NCBI RefSeq assembly: GCF_014203755.1
Contig: NZ_JACHJS010000001.1
Span: 868,001 to 932,000 of the forward strand
Direction of reading: 5' to 3'
Length of the DNA: 64,000 bases
DNA from: Saccharothrix violaceirubra
GTDB lineage: Bacteria; Actinomycetota; Actinomycetes; Mycobacteriales; Pseudonocardiaceae
Each line of letters starts with the position of its first letter. Within the stretch, counting starts at the first letter, position 1. The position numbers and the translations under genes were made by a program. Shown here in pieces: positions 1-8,165 of this stretch. A model generated the notes under the pieces. The model saw nothing but the letters and a program-made list of their open reading frames with translations. It was not told the origin of the DNA and did not search any database.

Positions 1-227
1 ACCATCACCGGCTCGACTACGCCTACCTGGCCTATGCGACTGGGGATTCCACGGGCGAGACCGAGTTGAGCGCGAACGAGCGTGTGGGTCTGGTCGAAGT
101 GCGGTGGTGGACGGTCGGCGAGTTGCGGGCGACTGCGGACCGTCTGCTCCCTGCGTGTCTTCCCGGCCTGGTCGAGGACTTCGCCGTGGGAATGGTGCCT
201 GCTGTTCCGCTGCTGTTGACGGTCTGA
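1..227 (+). CDS. NUDIX-like hydrolase, C-terminal fragment
   Basis: The frame is open from the window edge (first full codon at position 3) to a TGA at 225-227, giving 74 residues. A run of the form RWWTVGELRATADRLLP, followed by LPGLVEDF, resembles the C-terminal helix region of actinobacterial NUDIX hydrolases, where an E-x-RWW element precedes a helix ending in LP. The NUDIX box itself would lie upstream, outside the window, so the catalytic residues cannot be checked. It converges on the interrupted gene that follows. The family call is an inference from the tail only. Confidence 0.45.
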   Translation, partial: HHRLDYAYLAYATGDSTGETELSANERVGLVEVRWWTVGELRATADRLLPACLPGLVEDFAVGMVPAVPLLLTV

Positions 228-246
228 GTGTGGTGGTCACCGCCGT

Positions 247-740
247 TCAGGCGGTGACGTCGGTCGCGTACCTGCACTTGGTCGGCTTGCCGTGGTGCAG
301 TCCGGAGCACTCGACCGGTCCGAGGGTTCGGGTGGGGATGGACAGGGTGCGGCGATGGTGGGTTTCGAGATCGTCGATCCGGTCGCCGTCTACTGCTTCG
401 AGGTGGGGAAGCAGGTCGGATGCGTGGGGTAGGTGTGGGAACGCCTGAGCCCACATGCGGAAGTAGAGACCGGTGGCGGCACGCGTCAGTGGAGCGATCT
501 GGCTGGCTTCGCAGCTGGCGCAGCACAGTTCGGCGGCGGTGGCCGGGCGGGTATCGGTGCCGGCCGCGACGCGGTCGAGCAGGTCGCGGCAGTGTGAGCG
601 GTGGACGAATTCCGTGGCCATGAGCGGGTGGGTCGGGGTCAGCAGGGCGAAGCTGTGGTGAAGGAGATCGGCCTTGGTCGGGTGGCGATGTGTCGCTTCG
701 TCGATCTCGTCTTCGGCCCAGAGGAATTGAAGGCAGGTCG
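247..740 (-). pseudogene. 3' part of a gene split by IS3-family copy 1
   Basis: This frame has no start of its own outside the insertion sequence; its 5' end lies across the element at 2295-2367. Removing the element and one copy of the 3-bp target duplication joins the two parts in frame, giving a protein of about 190 residues across the junction AADLD-TTCLQFLW. It has two Cys-rich spots: ELCCASCEAS in the middle, and ECSGLHHGKPTKC near the C-terminus, which suggests a metal-binding or zinc-ribbon-like element. I do not recognise the family. The open frame reads slightly into the element, to a TTG at 756, which could give a truncated product. Confidence 0.6.
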
Positions 741-777
741 TGTCGGTAGTTGTCAAGTCAAGTGAGACACGTTGTGT

Positions 778-1848
778 CTATGGGGCCGGTTGTGGTTGGT
801 CGAGGGGTTGGTTGATCCAGGCCACCTCGGGCAGCGCGGGTGGGCGGGGTCGGCGGGCGAATCGCTCCGGGTGTCGGGCGTGGGCGCGGTCGAGAGTGGC
901 CTGGCGTTGATCGCGGATCCGTCCGGCCGTGCCGAAGTGCACCGAGGCCGGGGTGTGCATGCCGATGCCGGAGTGGCGGTGCTCGTGGTTGTAGGCCAGG
1001 AAGAATCCTTCGCAGAACAGGCGGGCGTCGGCGAGGGAGCCGAACCGGTCGGGGAAGTCGGGCATGTACTTCAGGGTCTTGAACTGCGCCTCGGAATAGG
1101 GGTTGTCGTTCGAGGTGCGGGGGCGGGAATGCGAACGCAGGACCCCGAGGTCGGTCAGGAGTTCGGAGACCGGTTTGGACACCATGGCGCCGCCTCTGTC
1201 GGCGTGGATCGTGTGCGGTTCGGTGCCGTTGCGGGCTATGGCCTCGGCGAGGAAGTCCTTCGCCAGGACGGCATCCTCGGCGGCGGCGACCAGCCAGCCG
1301 GTGACGTAGCGGGAGAAGATGTCCAGCACGACGTAGCACTTGTACCAGACGCCTTTGACCGGTCCTTTCAACGCGGTGATGTCCCAGGACCACACCTCGC
1401 CCGGGCCGCGGGCGGACAGCTCGGGCCGGGTCCGCGGCGGGTGGGTGGCGATCCGGCGGCGTTCGCGGACCTGGCCCTGGGCGCGGGCGATCCGGTACAT
1501 CGTCGAGATCGAGCACCAGTAGCGGCCCTCGTCCAGTTCGCGCGCCCACATCTGCGGGATCGCCAGATCCCGGTAGGCCGGTGACGTCAGCACCTCCAGC
1601 ACCCGGGCGCGCTCGTCGGCGTCCAGGGCCTGGGGTGGGGGTGTCCGCGCCGGCCGCGGCCCGTGCATCGGGCCTTTCCGGTTGGCGTGCCGGTAGTGCG
1701 TCGCCCGGGAGGTCCCGGTCAGCGTGCATGATTTCTTCACCGAGAGACCGGCCGCGCGCAGTTCGGTGAACGCGGTCGTCAGGATTTGCGAGGCGGCGTG
1801 TCGTCCTCCGCGCTCCCGGACAGTTCCTCCAAGAGCGCGTGTGCTTTT
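778..1848 (-). CDS. IS3-family transposase OrfB (DDE integrase core), copy 1
   Basis: This is the catalytic half of the transposase, read in the -1 frame relative to OrfA and without a good start codon of its own. The rve core is visible: first Asp in WSWDITALKG, second Asp in HADRGGAM, and Glu in NPYSEAQFK with the IS3-type spacing and a following Lys. The C-terminal NHEHRHSGIGMHTP motif is also typical of IS3 OrfB. Expression is expected as an OrfAB fusion through the slippery site at 1845-1851. The frame ends about 30 bases inside the left inverted repeat. Confidence 0.92.
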   Translation of the reverse strand, partial: KSTRALGGTVRERGGRHAASQILTTAFTELRAAGLSVKKSCTLTGTSRATHYRHANRKGPMHGPRPARTPPPQALDADERARVLEVLTSPAYRDLAIPQMWARELDEGRYWCSISTMYRIARAQGQVRERRRIATHPPRTRPELSARGPGEVWSWDITALKGPVKGVWYKCYVVLDIFSRYVTGWLVAAAEDAVLAKDFLAEAIARNGTEPHTIHADRGGAMVSKPVSELLTDLGVLRSHSRPRTSNDNPYSEAQFKTLKYMPDFPDRFGSLADARLFCEGFFLAYNHEHRHSGIGMHTPASVHFGTAGRIRDQRQATLDRAHARHPERFARRPRPPALPEVAWINQPLDQPQPAP

Positions 1849-2219
1849 CCCATGATGTCCAGTGCCATTCGGGTCTTCGCGAGATCGGAGGCGAGTTTCT
1901 CGTTCTGGCGGCGCAGTCTCTCCAGTTCGATCTGTTCGGCGGATTTCCTCGCCGGTTTCGTCTGGGCGCCGGGCTCGGCGGGTTGGCCGGTCAGGCGTCC
2001 CGCGTCGCGTGCCCGGGTCCATTCGATGATGTGGGAGGAGTAGAGGCCCTCGCGTCGCAGGATCGCTCCCTTCTCCCCGGCGGGGGCGTTCTCGTACTCG
2101 GTGACCACGGCCAGTTTGTAGTCCGGGGTGAACACCCGGCGCGACGGACGCGGCGCCGGGTCGGCCTGGTCGTCGCGGGAGGGCCGGGACTGCTTGTCGG
2201 ATGGCGAGGACACGGTCAT
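1779..2219 (-). CDS. IS3-family transposase OrfA (HTH and coiled coil), copy 1
   Basis: A 146-residue protein. After a Ser/Arg-rich start it has RRVFTPDYKLAVV, the typical opening of the IS3 OrfA helix-turn-helix, then SSHIIEWTRARDAG as recognition region, and a Leu-rich coiled coil EQIELERLRRQNEKL near residue 95 for multimerisation. It ends DDTPPRKS shortly after the OrfB frame opens. OrfA alone usually binds the inverted repeats and modulates transposition; the fusion is the active transposase. Confidence 0.92.
   Translation of the reverse strand: MTVSSPSDKQSRPSRDDQADPAPRPSRRVFTPDYKLAVVTEYENAPAGEKGAILRREGLYSSHIIEWTRARDAGRLTGQPAEPGAQTKPARKSAEQIELERLRRQNEKLASDLAKTRMALDIMGKAHALLEELSGSAEDDTPPRKS
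1845..1851 (-). other. -1 ribosomal frameshift heptamer in IS3 copy 1
   Basis: On the minus strand the bases read G GGA AAA in the OrfA frame, a canonical X_XXY_YYZ slippery heptamer. Slipping back one base joins OrfA residue 125 to the OrfB frame. The same site is at 54352-54358 in copy 2. The position, just after the OrfA coiled coil, is where IS3 elements normally shift. Confidence 0.8.
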
Positions 2220-2294
2220 CAGGATCTCCGATCCCGCCCTCGATCATGAACCCACCCTCACACAGGGTGTCTCACGTAAGTCTGACCAAGAGGG

Positions 2295-2367
2295 TGTCGA
2301 GGTCGGCCGCGTTGTGCAGCAGTAGAGCGGTGAGTGTACTTGAGGTGTTCTGAGTGGAAATGCGCAT
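2295..2367 (-). pseudogene. 5' part of the gene split by IS3-family copy 1
   Basis: ATG at 2365-2367 (minus strand) follows a good ribosome-binding site, AGGAG, about 7 bases upstream. It opens a frame starting MRISTQNTSSTLTALLL and running into the insertion sequence, where it would end LLVRLT after 31 residues. Joined across the element it continues in frame into 740-247. The position and spacing make this the true start of the interrupted gene. Confidence 0.6.
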
Positions 2368-2574
2368 GAGCTGCTCCTGATCGCGCGGGGTGTGGGCACC
2401 ACGCTTCGAGCAGGTCCCGCCTCGACGGGGCACGAGGTCGTCTGGGCAGGTGGAATCGTGACGGCTCGCGCCGTCGGGGCGGGGCATGCTGGTCTGGTGG
2501 TGCCGCAGACCGCGCGTCGGGTGAGTCCCGAGCCGCTTGGGTGGACGCTGTGGGTCCGGCTTGCCGGAGTCGGT

Positions 2575-4809
2575 CTATCGCCGGTACTCGGTGAGAGCGG
2601 CGAGTTGTGTCCGGATCGTGGCGGCGCGGGGGTCGTCGAGATGGTCGAACAGGGCGATGGCCTGGGTCCATGCCTCGTGGCAGCCGGGGTGGTCGTGGGT
2701 TTTCAGGCGTAGTTCTCCCAGGCGGTGGAGGATGTCGGCCTGGGTCCAGGGGTTGGCCGCGGTGAGGCTGGCGGTGTGGGCCTGTTGGAGGCGGGCCAGG
2801 GCGGTGGTGAGGTCGCCTTTGTCGTGGTGGATGGCGGCTATGTGTGCCCAGGTGCAGACGATGCTGTCGGTGTCGTTCGTGGTGGTGAAGGTGTCCAGTG
2901 CCTGGTGGAGGAGGGTGAGGGCGGCGTTGTGGTTGCCCAGGGCCCGTTGGACGTCGCCGCGGTAGGCGGTGGCGGTGGCTTTGGTCTTGTCGTCGCCGGT
3001 TTGTTCGCAGAGTCGTTGTGCGGTGGCGAAGTGGAGGTCGGCCATGGTGTGGTCGCCGGTGCGTGACGCGCATTTGCCCAGGCCGATGCGGCACCACTTC
3101 TGTTCGTCGAGGTTTCCGGTGTCCTCGTGGGATTCCAGGGCTTCGGCGTAGCGACGGCGGGCGTCGCCGGGGCGGTTGGAGGCGAAGTAGGCGTTGCCGA
3201 GGTTGCGCAGAATCCAGCCCGCTGCGTCCTGGTTGCCGACGCGGCGGGCCTCGTGCAGTGCGGTGGTGAGGGCGTCGAACCAGGTGGTCCAAGGGTTGCG
3301 CCAGTACAGGTGGTCGACGAGGACCTTGGGCAGGCCGAACGCGACCCGGTTGTGGCCGGTGCGGCTCGCGCACGCGGTGGCGGCGGCGAGATTGTCCATT
3401 TCGGACTCAAGCCAGTCGAGGGCTTCGGTGCGGGACATCGTCGGTGTGTCGTGGTTCTTCGGGTGCAGGGTTGTGCACGCGGTGGTGGCGCTGTCCAGAT
3501 ACCAGTCCAGGAGTCGGCGCTGGGCGCTCGTGGCCTCGGGTTCGTCGGTGGTGGCGCGTTCGGCGGCGTAGGCGCGCAGGAGGTCGTGGAAGCCGTAACG
3601 GCGGTAGGCGGTTTCGACGAGCAGGTGTGCGCGGACCAAGGCGTCGACGCCGAATTCGGCGTCGGCGGGTGAAAGGGCGGTCAGGGCGGCGGTGGCGTCG
3701 ATGCCGAACTCGTGGCCGGGGTGCAGGCTCAGCAGGCGGAACAGGCGTGCGGCCGATGCGTCGAGGCGGTCGTAGGACCAGGAGAACACCGAGCGGACGG
3801 CGTCGGCGGGTTCCCCTACGGAAAGCACCGACAGGCGGCGGGTGTCGTCGGACAGTTCCGCGGCCAATGCCGTGAGAGTGAGGTGACGGCTCGCGGCGAC
3901 GCGTTCGGCCGCGACGCGGATCGCGAGGGGTAGCGAGGAGCAGGAGTGTGCGATGCGCACGGCCGCGTCGGGTTCGGCGTGGACCCGGTCGGCGCCGGCG
4001 ATCTCGGCGATGAGGTTGACGGCGTCGGGCTCGTCCAGGGGCGGGACGGTGACGCAGTGGGCGTCGTGGTGCACGGTCAGGCCGGGCAGGCGTTGGCGGC
4101 TGGTGGTGAGGACCAGGCAGTGGGTGCTCGCGGGGATCAACGGGCGGATCTGTTCGGTGCGGGCGACGTTGTCGACGACCAGCAGGGTTCGGGTGCCGTC
4201 GAGCAGGGTGCGCAGTAGTGCCGACCGGGCGTCGAGGCCGACGGGCATCGACGACTGGGGCGTGCCCAGTACCTGGAGGAGGTCGAACAGGGCCTGCTCG
4301 GCGTCGACCGGTTTTGGGTTGGGGGAGTGGCCGTGCATGTCCAGGTAGAGCACGCCGTCGGTGAAGCGGTGGGCGATGTGGTGGGCCCACGCGACGGCGA
4401 CGGCGGTCTTGCCGACTCCGGCCGTGCCGTCCAATGCCACGACCTGGGCGGATGTTCGGGTGCTGTGGCTGTCGAGGAATCGGTCGAGGTTGTGGAGGAG
4501 TTCGTCGCGGCCGACGACGTGCGGGGCGGGTGGCAGTTGGCTTGGCCTGTGTCGGGTCGTGTCGGGGCGGGTGGTGTCGTCCAGCAGCGCCAGGAGTCGG
4601 CCGCCGGCGTCGAGTACGCCGTCCATGGTGCGCAGGTAGTTCTCGGTGGCGACCTTCCAGCCGCGTTCGACGTTGCTGATGTGGCTGATGCTGTAGTGGG
4701 AGCGTTCGGCCAACGCTTGCAGCGTCATGCGGCCCCGGAGTGAACGCAGCAGCTCGGCGATTTCCGGGTTGGGCTTGCGCGTGGTGCCGTCGTCGGCCCG
4801 GCCGCCCAT
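2575..4809 (-). CDS. XRE-NB-ARC-TPR regulatory ATPase
   Basis: A 744-residue STAND-type protein. Residues about 15-70 form an XRE helix-turn-helix (TLQALAERSHYSISHISNVERG). Next comes an NB-ARC NTPase with Walker A DGTAGVGKT at about 127-135, Walker B TLLVVDN at about 208-214, and the LPLAIRVAAERVA motif. The C-terminal third is helical TPR repeats (WILRNLGNAYFASNRPGDA and similar units). This architecture matches AfsR/SARP-like actinomycete regulators lacking the OmpR-type domain. It lies just downstream of the flavoprotein gene on the same strand (147-bp gap), so it may be co-transcribed. What it senses is unknown. Confidence 0.85.
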   Translation of the reverse strand: MGGRADDGTTRKPNPEIAELLRSLRGRMTLQALAERSHYSISHISNVERGWKVATENYLRTMDGVLDAGGRLLALLDDTTRPDTTRHRPSQLPPAPHVVGRDELLHNLDRFLDSHSTRTSAQVVALDGTAGVGKTAVAVAWAHHIAHRFTDGVLYLDMHGHSPNPKPVDAEQALFDLLQVLGTPQSSMPVGLDARSALLRTLLDGTRTLLVVDNVARTEQIRPLIPASTHCLVLTTSRQRLPGLTVHHDAHCVTVPPLDEPDAVNLIAEIAGADRVHAEPDAAVRIAHSCSSLPLAIRVAAERVAASRHLTLTALAAELSDDTRRLSVLSVGEPADAVRSVFSWSYDRLDASAARLFRLLSLHPGHEFGIDATAALTALSPADAEFGVDALVRAHLLVETAYRRYGFHDLLRAYAAERATTDEPEATSAQRRLLDWYLDSATTACTTLHPKNHDTPTMSRTEALDWLESEMDNLAAATACASRTGHNRVAFGLPKVLVDHLYWRNPWTTWFDALTTALHEARRVGNQDAAGWILRNLGNAYFASNRPGDARRRYAEALESHEDTGNLDEQKWCRIGLGKCASRTGDHTMADLHFATAQRLCEQTGDDKTKATATAYRGDVQRALGNHNAALTLLHQALDTFTTTNDTDSIVCTWAHIAAIHHDKGDLTTALARLQQAHTASLTAANPWTQADILHRLGELRLKTHDHPGCHEAWTQAIALFDHLDDPRAATIRTQLAALTEYRR

Positions 4810-4956
4810 GTGTCCCCCTGGTGCCTGGTCGGCTGCCGCGATCCCCCGATGCGGGCCCTGGCCACCTGCCGGTCGCCGACGCGCCGCCGATCCTCGCCCG
4901 GAGGACCGGACCGCGCTGGTCGTCGGCCGAATATTCGCTCGTTCGTGTGGGCCGGC

Positions 4957-6177
4957 TCAGGGGCGGGGGAGTTCGCCGAGGTAGGCGGTGCCGCCGAGGC
5001 TTTCCGCGTGGCGGGTGAGATCGCGGTTGTGGGCGGTCATGCGGTCGAGGTGTTCGGGGGTGGCGTGGGGCGCCGAGCGCAGGATCGCGAACAGGAACGC
5101 GATCGGGGTGTCGGGCAGGCGCAGGTTCGGAGTGGTGATCCGGGTGGTGACGATCGGGTAGATCAGTACGACGCCTGCTTGGCCGATGTCGGCTCGGGTG
5201 AGTTGGGTGAGGGCATGGGCGATGAAGGGTTCTGCCTGGTGGTCGGGGAGTAGGAGGTTGAGCCACGGGTGGGGTGCGTCCCAGTGGCCGAGCTCGCGGA
5301 GTAGGGCGACGTCGGGGGACAGGCGGTCGAGGAAGGCGCCGTAAGGGGTGTCGGTTGAGGTGTCGGTCCAGGTCGCGGTTTCGCAGACGTAGGTCCAGTG
5401 GCCGGTGTCGTCGAGTTTGGCCTGGCCTTCGACGTAGTCGAACCGGCCGCCGATCTGTTCGCGTTGGGTGGCGAGGAAGTCGGCCAGCTTGGTGTGGGTG
5501 GTCTTGCGGACCAGGGCGTGGCTGCGTGCGGGGACGAGCGGGAGGGTGGCGCGCAGGATGATGCCGTGGCGGCCCCGGCCCGCGCGGACGGCGTCGAACA
5601 GTGGGTCGCCGGGCGAGCAGGTGTGGCGGTCTCCGTCGGGGGTGAGGACGTCGAGGGCCAGGACGTTGTCGGTCTGCGCGCCGTGGCGGTGGGTGGCGCC
5701 GCCGAGTCCGCCGACGGACAGGGTTCCGCCGACTGAGGTTTCCAGGTAGTCGGTGAGCACGGGTGGGGTCAGGCCGTGGGGGAGCATGGCGGCGAGGACC
5801 TGGGACCAGCGGGCGCCGGCGCCGACGATGATCCGGTCGCCGTCGAGGGCGTGGACGGTGTCGAGGGCTCGTGTGTCGACGACGATGCCATCGAGTGATT
5901 GTGCTTGGCCTGCGGTGGAGTGGCCTTCGGCTTTCGCGACGACGCGGAGGTCGTGGCGGGTGGCGAAGCGGAGCAGGTCGGCGATCTCGTCCTCGGTTGT
6001 GGGGCGCAGGACGGCGTGTGGTCTGTTGTGGACGGTGTGGCCGAAGTCGGTCGCGGCCCACGTCAGCGCGTCCTCCGCAGTGGACAGCGTGGCAACCGGT
6101 ATCGGGATGCTGCCTGGTGTGGGGGCCGTGGTGACGGCGCGTCGGGTCGGGTCGAAGTGGTGGTGGTCGACCGGCAC
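4957..6177 (-). CDS. FAD-linked oxidoreductase, cytokinin-dehydrogenase-like
   Basis: A 406-residue protein with a BBE/PCMH-type FAD-binding domain. RPTTEDEIADLLRFA is followed by GHSTAGQAQ at about 85-93. In cytokinin dehydrogenases the His of this GHS motif carries the covalent FAD. GGTLSVGGLGGATHRHGAQ at about 150-168 is also typical of that family. The substrate-binding cap follows, but the usual C-terminal block, ending in a DP-x-x-ILAPGQ-like motif, is missing: the protein ends at YLGELPRP. It is therefore shorter than most relatives and may be truncated. The start chosen is GTG at 6175-6177, and no strong ribosome-binding site is visible. Substrate unknown. Confidence 0.7.
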   Translation of the reverse strand: MPVDHHHFDPTRRAVTTAPTPGSIPIPVATLSTAEDALTWAATDFGHTVHNRPHAVLRPTTEDEIADLLRFATRHDLRVVAKAEGHSTAGQAQSLDGIVVDTRALDTVHALDGDRIIVGAGARWSQVLAAMLPHGLTPPVLTDYLETSVGGTLSVGGLGGATHRHGAQTDNVLALDVLTPDGDRHTCSPGDPLFDAVRAGRGRHGIILRATLPLVPARSHALVRKTTHTKLADFLATQREQIGGRFDYVEGQAKLDDTGHWTYVCETATWTDTSTDTPYGAFLDRLSPDVALLRELGHWDAPHPWLNLLLPDHQAEPFIAHALTQLTRADIGQAGVVLIYPIVTTRITTPNLRLPDTPIAFLFAILRSAPHATPEHLDRMTAHNRDLTRHAESLGGTAYLGELPRP

Positions 6178-6255
6178 CGGTCAGCTATAGCAGAGCCGGG
6201 GTCTGCCTCGGGGCATGTTCACCCGGCCGGTGGGCGGTGGGCGTGGGTGGTCGGC

Positions 6256-6295
6256 TATTCCGACTATTCCAACTATTCGAATAGGAATACCGGCT
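6256..6295. promoter_or_regulatory. AT-rich operator-like repeats between flavoprotein and IclR-type gene
   Basis: In this otherwise GC-rich control region CTATTC occurs three times at about 9-11-base intervals. The last copy forms the perfect 12-bp palindrome CTATTCGAATAG, flanked by ATTCC and GGAAT. It lies between two divergent genes and about 70 bases before the IclR-type start, as expected for a regulator binding site. Function inferred. Confidence 0.5.
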
Positions 6296-6363
6296 TCAGG
6301 AACAGTGATTTGTTTCCGACACTCGGTGTGTGGGCGTTGCCTGGACGCGTGTGGAGGTGGGAC

Positions 6364-6654
6364 ATGGATACCGGGTCCGTGGAGCGGGTGACGGTCGGGA
6401 CGAGTGTATCCCGGAGCGAGCGTGAAGGGAACGAGCGTGGTGAGTATTTGGCTCGGGCCTTGCGGGTGTTGGAGGTGGTCGCGGCGGCTGATGAGCCCAT
6501 GGCGTTGTCGGATGTCTGTCGGCGGTTGTCGTTGCCGATGACGACGGTGCACCGGTTGTTGGGGGCGTTGTGCCGCACGGGCGTGTTGCGCCGGGACGGG
6601 CGTCGGCGTTATTCGATGGGCGTGCGGATCGCCGTGGTCGGTGATCCTCGGTGA
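6364..6654 (+). CDS. IclR-type winged-helix DNA-binding protein, HTH only
   Basis: A 96-residue protein starting at ATG 6364, after a strong site GGAGGTGGG. Residues about 30-85 fit the IclR N-terminal winged helix: YLARALRVLEVVAAADEPMALSDVC, then RLSLPMTTVHRLLGALCRTGVLRR. It stops just after the wing, so the effector-binding domain of full IclR proteins (about 250 residues) is absent. It could be a natural single-domain regulator or a truncated gene. It is divergent from the flavoprotein and probably acts on the repeats between them. Its 3' end overlaps the convergent XRE gene by 46 bases. Confidence 0.7.
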   Translation: MDTGSVERVTVGTSVSRSEREGNERGEYLARALRVLEVVAAADEPMALSDVCRRLSLPMTTVHRLLGALCRTGVLRRDGRRRYSMGVRIAVVGDPR

Positions 6655-7169
6655 GTTCCCGTGGTGCGGGAATTGTGGAACGCGGCCTCGGCGAGTGCGG
6701 TGGTGACGCGGAGGGCGCGGGCCAGGCGGTGGGTGATCGCGGCGGGTAGGCGGCCGGTGCGTTCGTAGACGTCGACGGCCTGGTCGCCGATGTCGAGGTG
6801 GGCGGCGAGGATCGGGCCCTGTTCGGGACCGAGGCGGCCGTTTTCCCAGGCTGTGAGGCGGTGGAGCCTGATATGGAGGCGGTGTGCGAGTTCCTGGCGG
6901 GTCAGGGCCCGCAGGCTGCGCAGGTCGGTCAGGGTGGGTGGGGCGTCGAGCCTGCGTTGTAGTTGGGCGGGGTGCAGGCGGAGCTGGGCGGCGAGGCGTC
7001 GGAGTTCGGTGGCGCGGATCGGGGTTATGCCTTTCTCCCAGCGGTAGATCTGGTTGTCGTGCACGGCCAGGCGGCGGGCCAGTTCCACTTGGGTCAGGCG
7101 GTTGCGGCGTCGGTGGTGGGTGAGTGCCGCGGGGTCGAACAGCGGTACTTCCGGGATGTGTTTCGGCAT
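6609..7169 (-). CDS. XRE-family protein with two helix-turn-helix domains
   Basis: A 186-residue protein starting at ATG 7167-7169 after GGGGAG. The first HTH (about residues 15-60) has HHRRRNRLTQVELARRLAVHD then QIYRWEKG. A second one (about 80-125) has LRALTRQELAHRLHIRLHRLTAWENG. The tail is helical. It is divergent from the conjugation operon starting at 7341, so it is a reasonable candidate for its repressor, by position only. Confidence 0.8.
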   Translation of the reverse strand: MPKHIPEVPLFDPAALTHHRRRNRLTQVELARRLAVHDNQIYRWEKGITPIRATELRRLAAQLRLHPAQLQRRLDAPPTLTDLRSLRALTRQELAHRLHIRLHRLTAWENGRLGPEQGPILAAHLDIGDQAVDVYERTGRLPAAITHRLARALRVTTALAEAAFHNSRTTGTHRGSPTTAIRTPIE

Positions 7170-7340
7170 GGCTTTCTCCCCGGCGGAATGGTGCTGGGTG
7201 TTCTTTCTGTCACGGTAGGACGGTCGCGCCGGGTTTTCCACTTTTTCGTTTTGCGGTAGTCGTCGTTCTTCCGGTTGGCGGAAGTTCCGGATTTTGGTGG
7301 TCGTGGGGAGTGTTTTCGACTGTTGCCGTGTGACGGTGGA

Positions 7341-8165
7341 ATGCGCAGGAAAGGGGTGGTGTCGGTGAAATCGACGGTGAATGTCGTGGTGTCGGTCGGG
7401 GTGCTGGTGCTGGTCGTCTCGTGTGGGACGCCGGAGCGGACGGGCACGGCGTTGCCCGTGTCGGTGAGTACGCGGGTGTCGGCCGCGGCGGTCGGGCCGG
7501 TGTCGGTGCGGACGGTGGTGGTCGAGGCGGTGCCGTCGGACGGTGCCGACGTGCGGGGACTCGGCGTTGTCGGAGATTTCCTGGTGGAGGCCGTGGAGAC
7601 CGGCGCCGGAGCGGTGGTGCGTGTGGTCGACGCGGCGGGAACCGTGGTGCGCGGTGTCGATGTCGCGCGGGCGGGCGCGGTGGCCGGGGTGCACGGCGGG
7701 CTGTGGCAGTTGGATTCCGCCGGCCGGGCCGCGATAGCGCGTGATCCGGAGACCTTGGTCGAGACGCGTCGGGTCGGCGTGGACGACGCCCGTGGCGGGT
7801 TGTGCTTCACCGGGCGGCACCTGGTGCACGCGTCCACGGCGGATCGGTTGGTGCTGCGTGATCCGGTGACGTTCGACGAGGTCGGCGCGGTCGTGCTGGG
7901 TGGGCATTGGTCGGCCGGGCGGCTTGTGGCCTCGGTGGCGTGTGCGGGTTCGCGGGCGTGGGTGCTGTTGGCCGGGTCGGACTGGGTCGTCGAAGTCGAT
8001 CTGGACCGAAGCGCGGTTGTGGCGGTGGCGAGCCTGACGCGGGTGCGCGCCGACGATCCGGAAGTCGCCGGGGTGTTCGGCGCGATCACGGCCGTCGGTG
8101 ACGGGCTGTGGGTGGCCGGGTCGTTCCGCCATCGCTTCCGGGTCCGGTTGGAGGGCGGACGATGA
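7341..8165 (+). CDS. lipoprotein with glutaminyl cyclase-like beta-propeller
   Basis: About 274 residues. The N-terminus is a lipoprotein signal: KST, a hydrophobic VNVVVSVGVLVLVVSCG stretch, and lipobox VVSC. The mature part has repeated propeller-like strands (RLVLRDPVTFDEVGAV, SDWVVEVDLDRSAVVAVASL, then ITAVGDGLWVAGS), resembling the DPxTxxVVxxV blades of bacterial glutaminyl-peptide cyclotransferases. Enzyme activity is not certain. Starts are possible at ATG 7341 or at GTG codons near 7359-7366, which sit nearer a GGAAAGG site. Its TGA overlaps the ATG of the next gene (ATGA), so it heads the conjugation operon. Confidence 0.55.
   Translation: MRRKGVVSVKSTVNVVVSVGVLVLVVSCGTPERTGTALPVSVSTRVSAAAVGPVSVRTVVVEAVPSDGADVRGLGVVGDFLVEAVETGAGAVVRVVDAAGTVVRGVDVARAGAVAGVHGGLWQLDSAGRAAIARDPETLVETRRVGVDDARGGLCFTGRHLVHASTADRLVLRDPVTFDEVGAVVLGGHWSAGRLVASVACAGSRAWVLLAGSDWVVEVDLDRSAVVAVASLTRVRADDPEVAGVFGAITAVGDGLWVAGSFRHRFRVRLEGGR

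Larger units (their letters stand above)
744..2294 (-). mobile_element. IS3-family insertion sequence, copy 1
   Basis: A 1551-bp block appears identical to 53251-54801 as far as read. Each copy has its own 3-bp direct repeat: TGT at 741-743 and 2295-2297 here, GGG at the other copy. The ends are imperfect inverted repeats sharing GTGAGACAC about 20 bases from each tip. OrfA and OrfB on the minus strand encode a DDE transposase joined by a -1 frameshift. Intact frames, identical copies and clean target duplications point to recent transposition. It interrupts the gene at 247-740/2295-2367. Confidence 0.95.

Noticed and set aside
3407..6061. An 884-codon open frame on the minus strand, out of frame with the NB-ARC and flavoprotein genes
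   Set aside because: Arg/Pro-rich shadow of two real genes at very high GC; it has no motif and crosses the gap between them.
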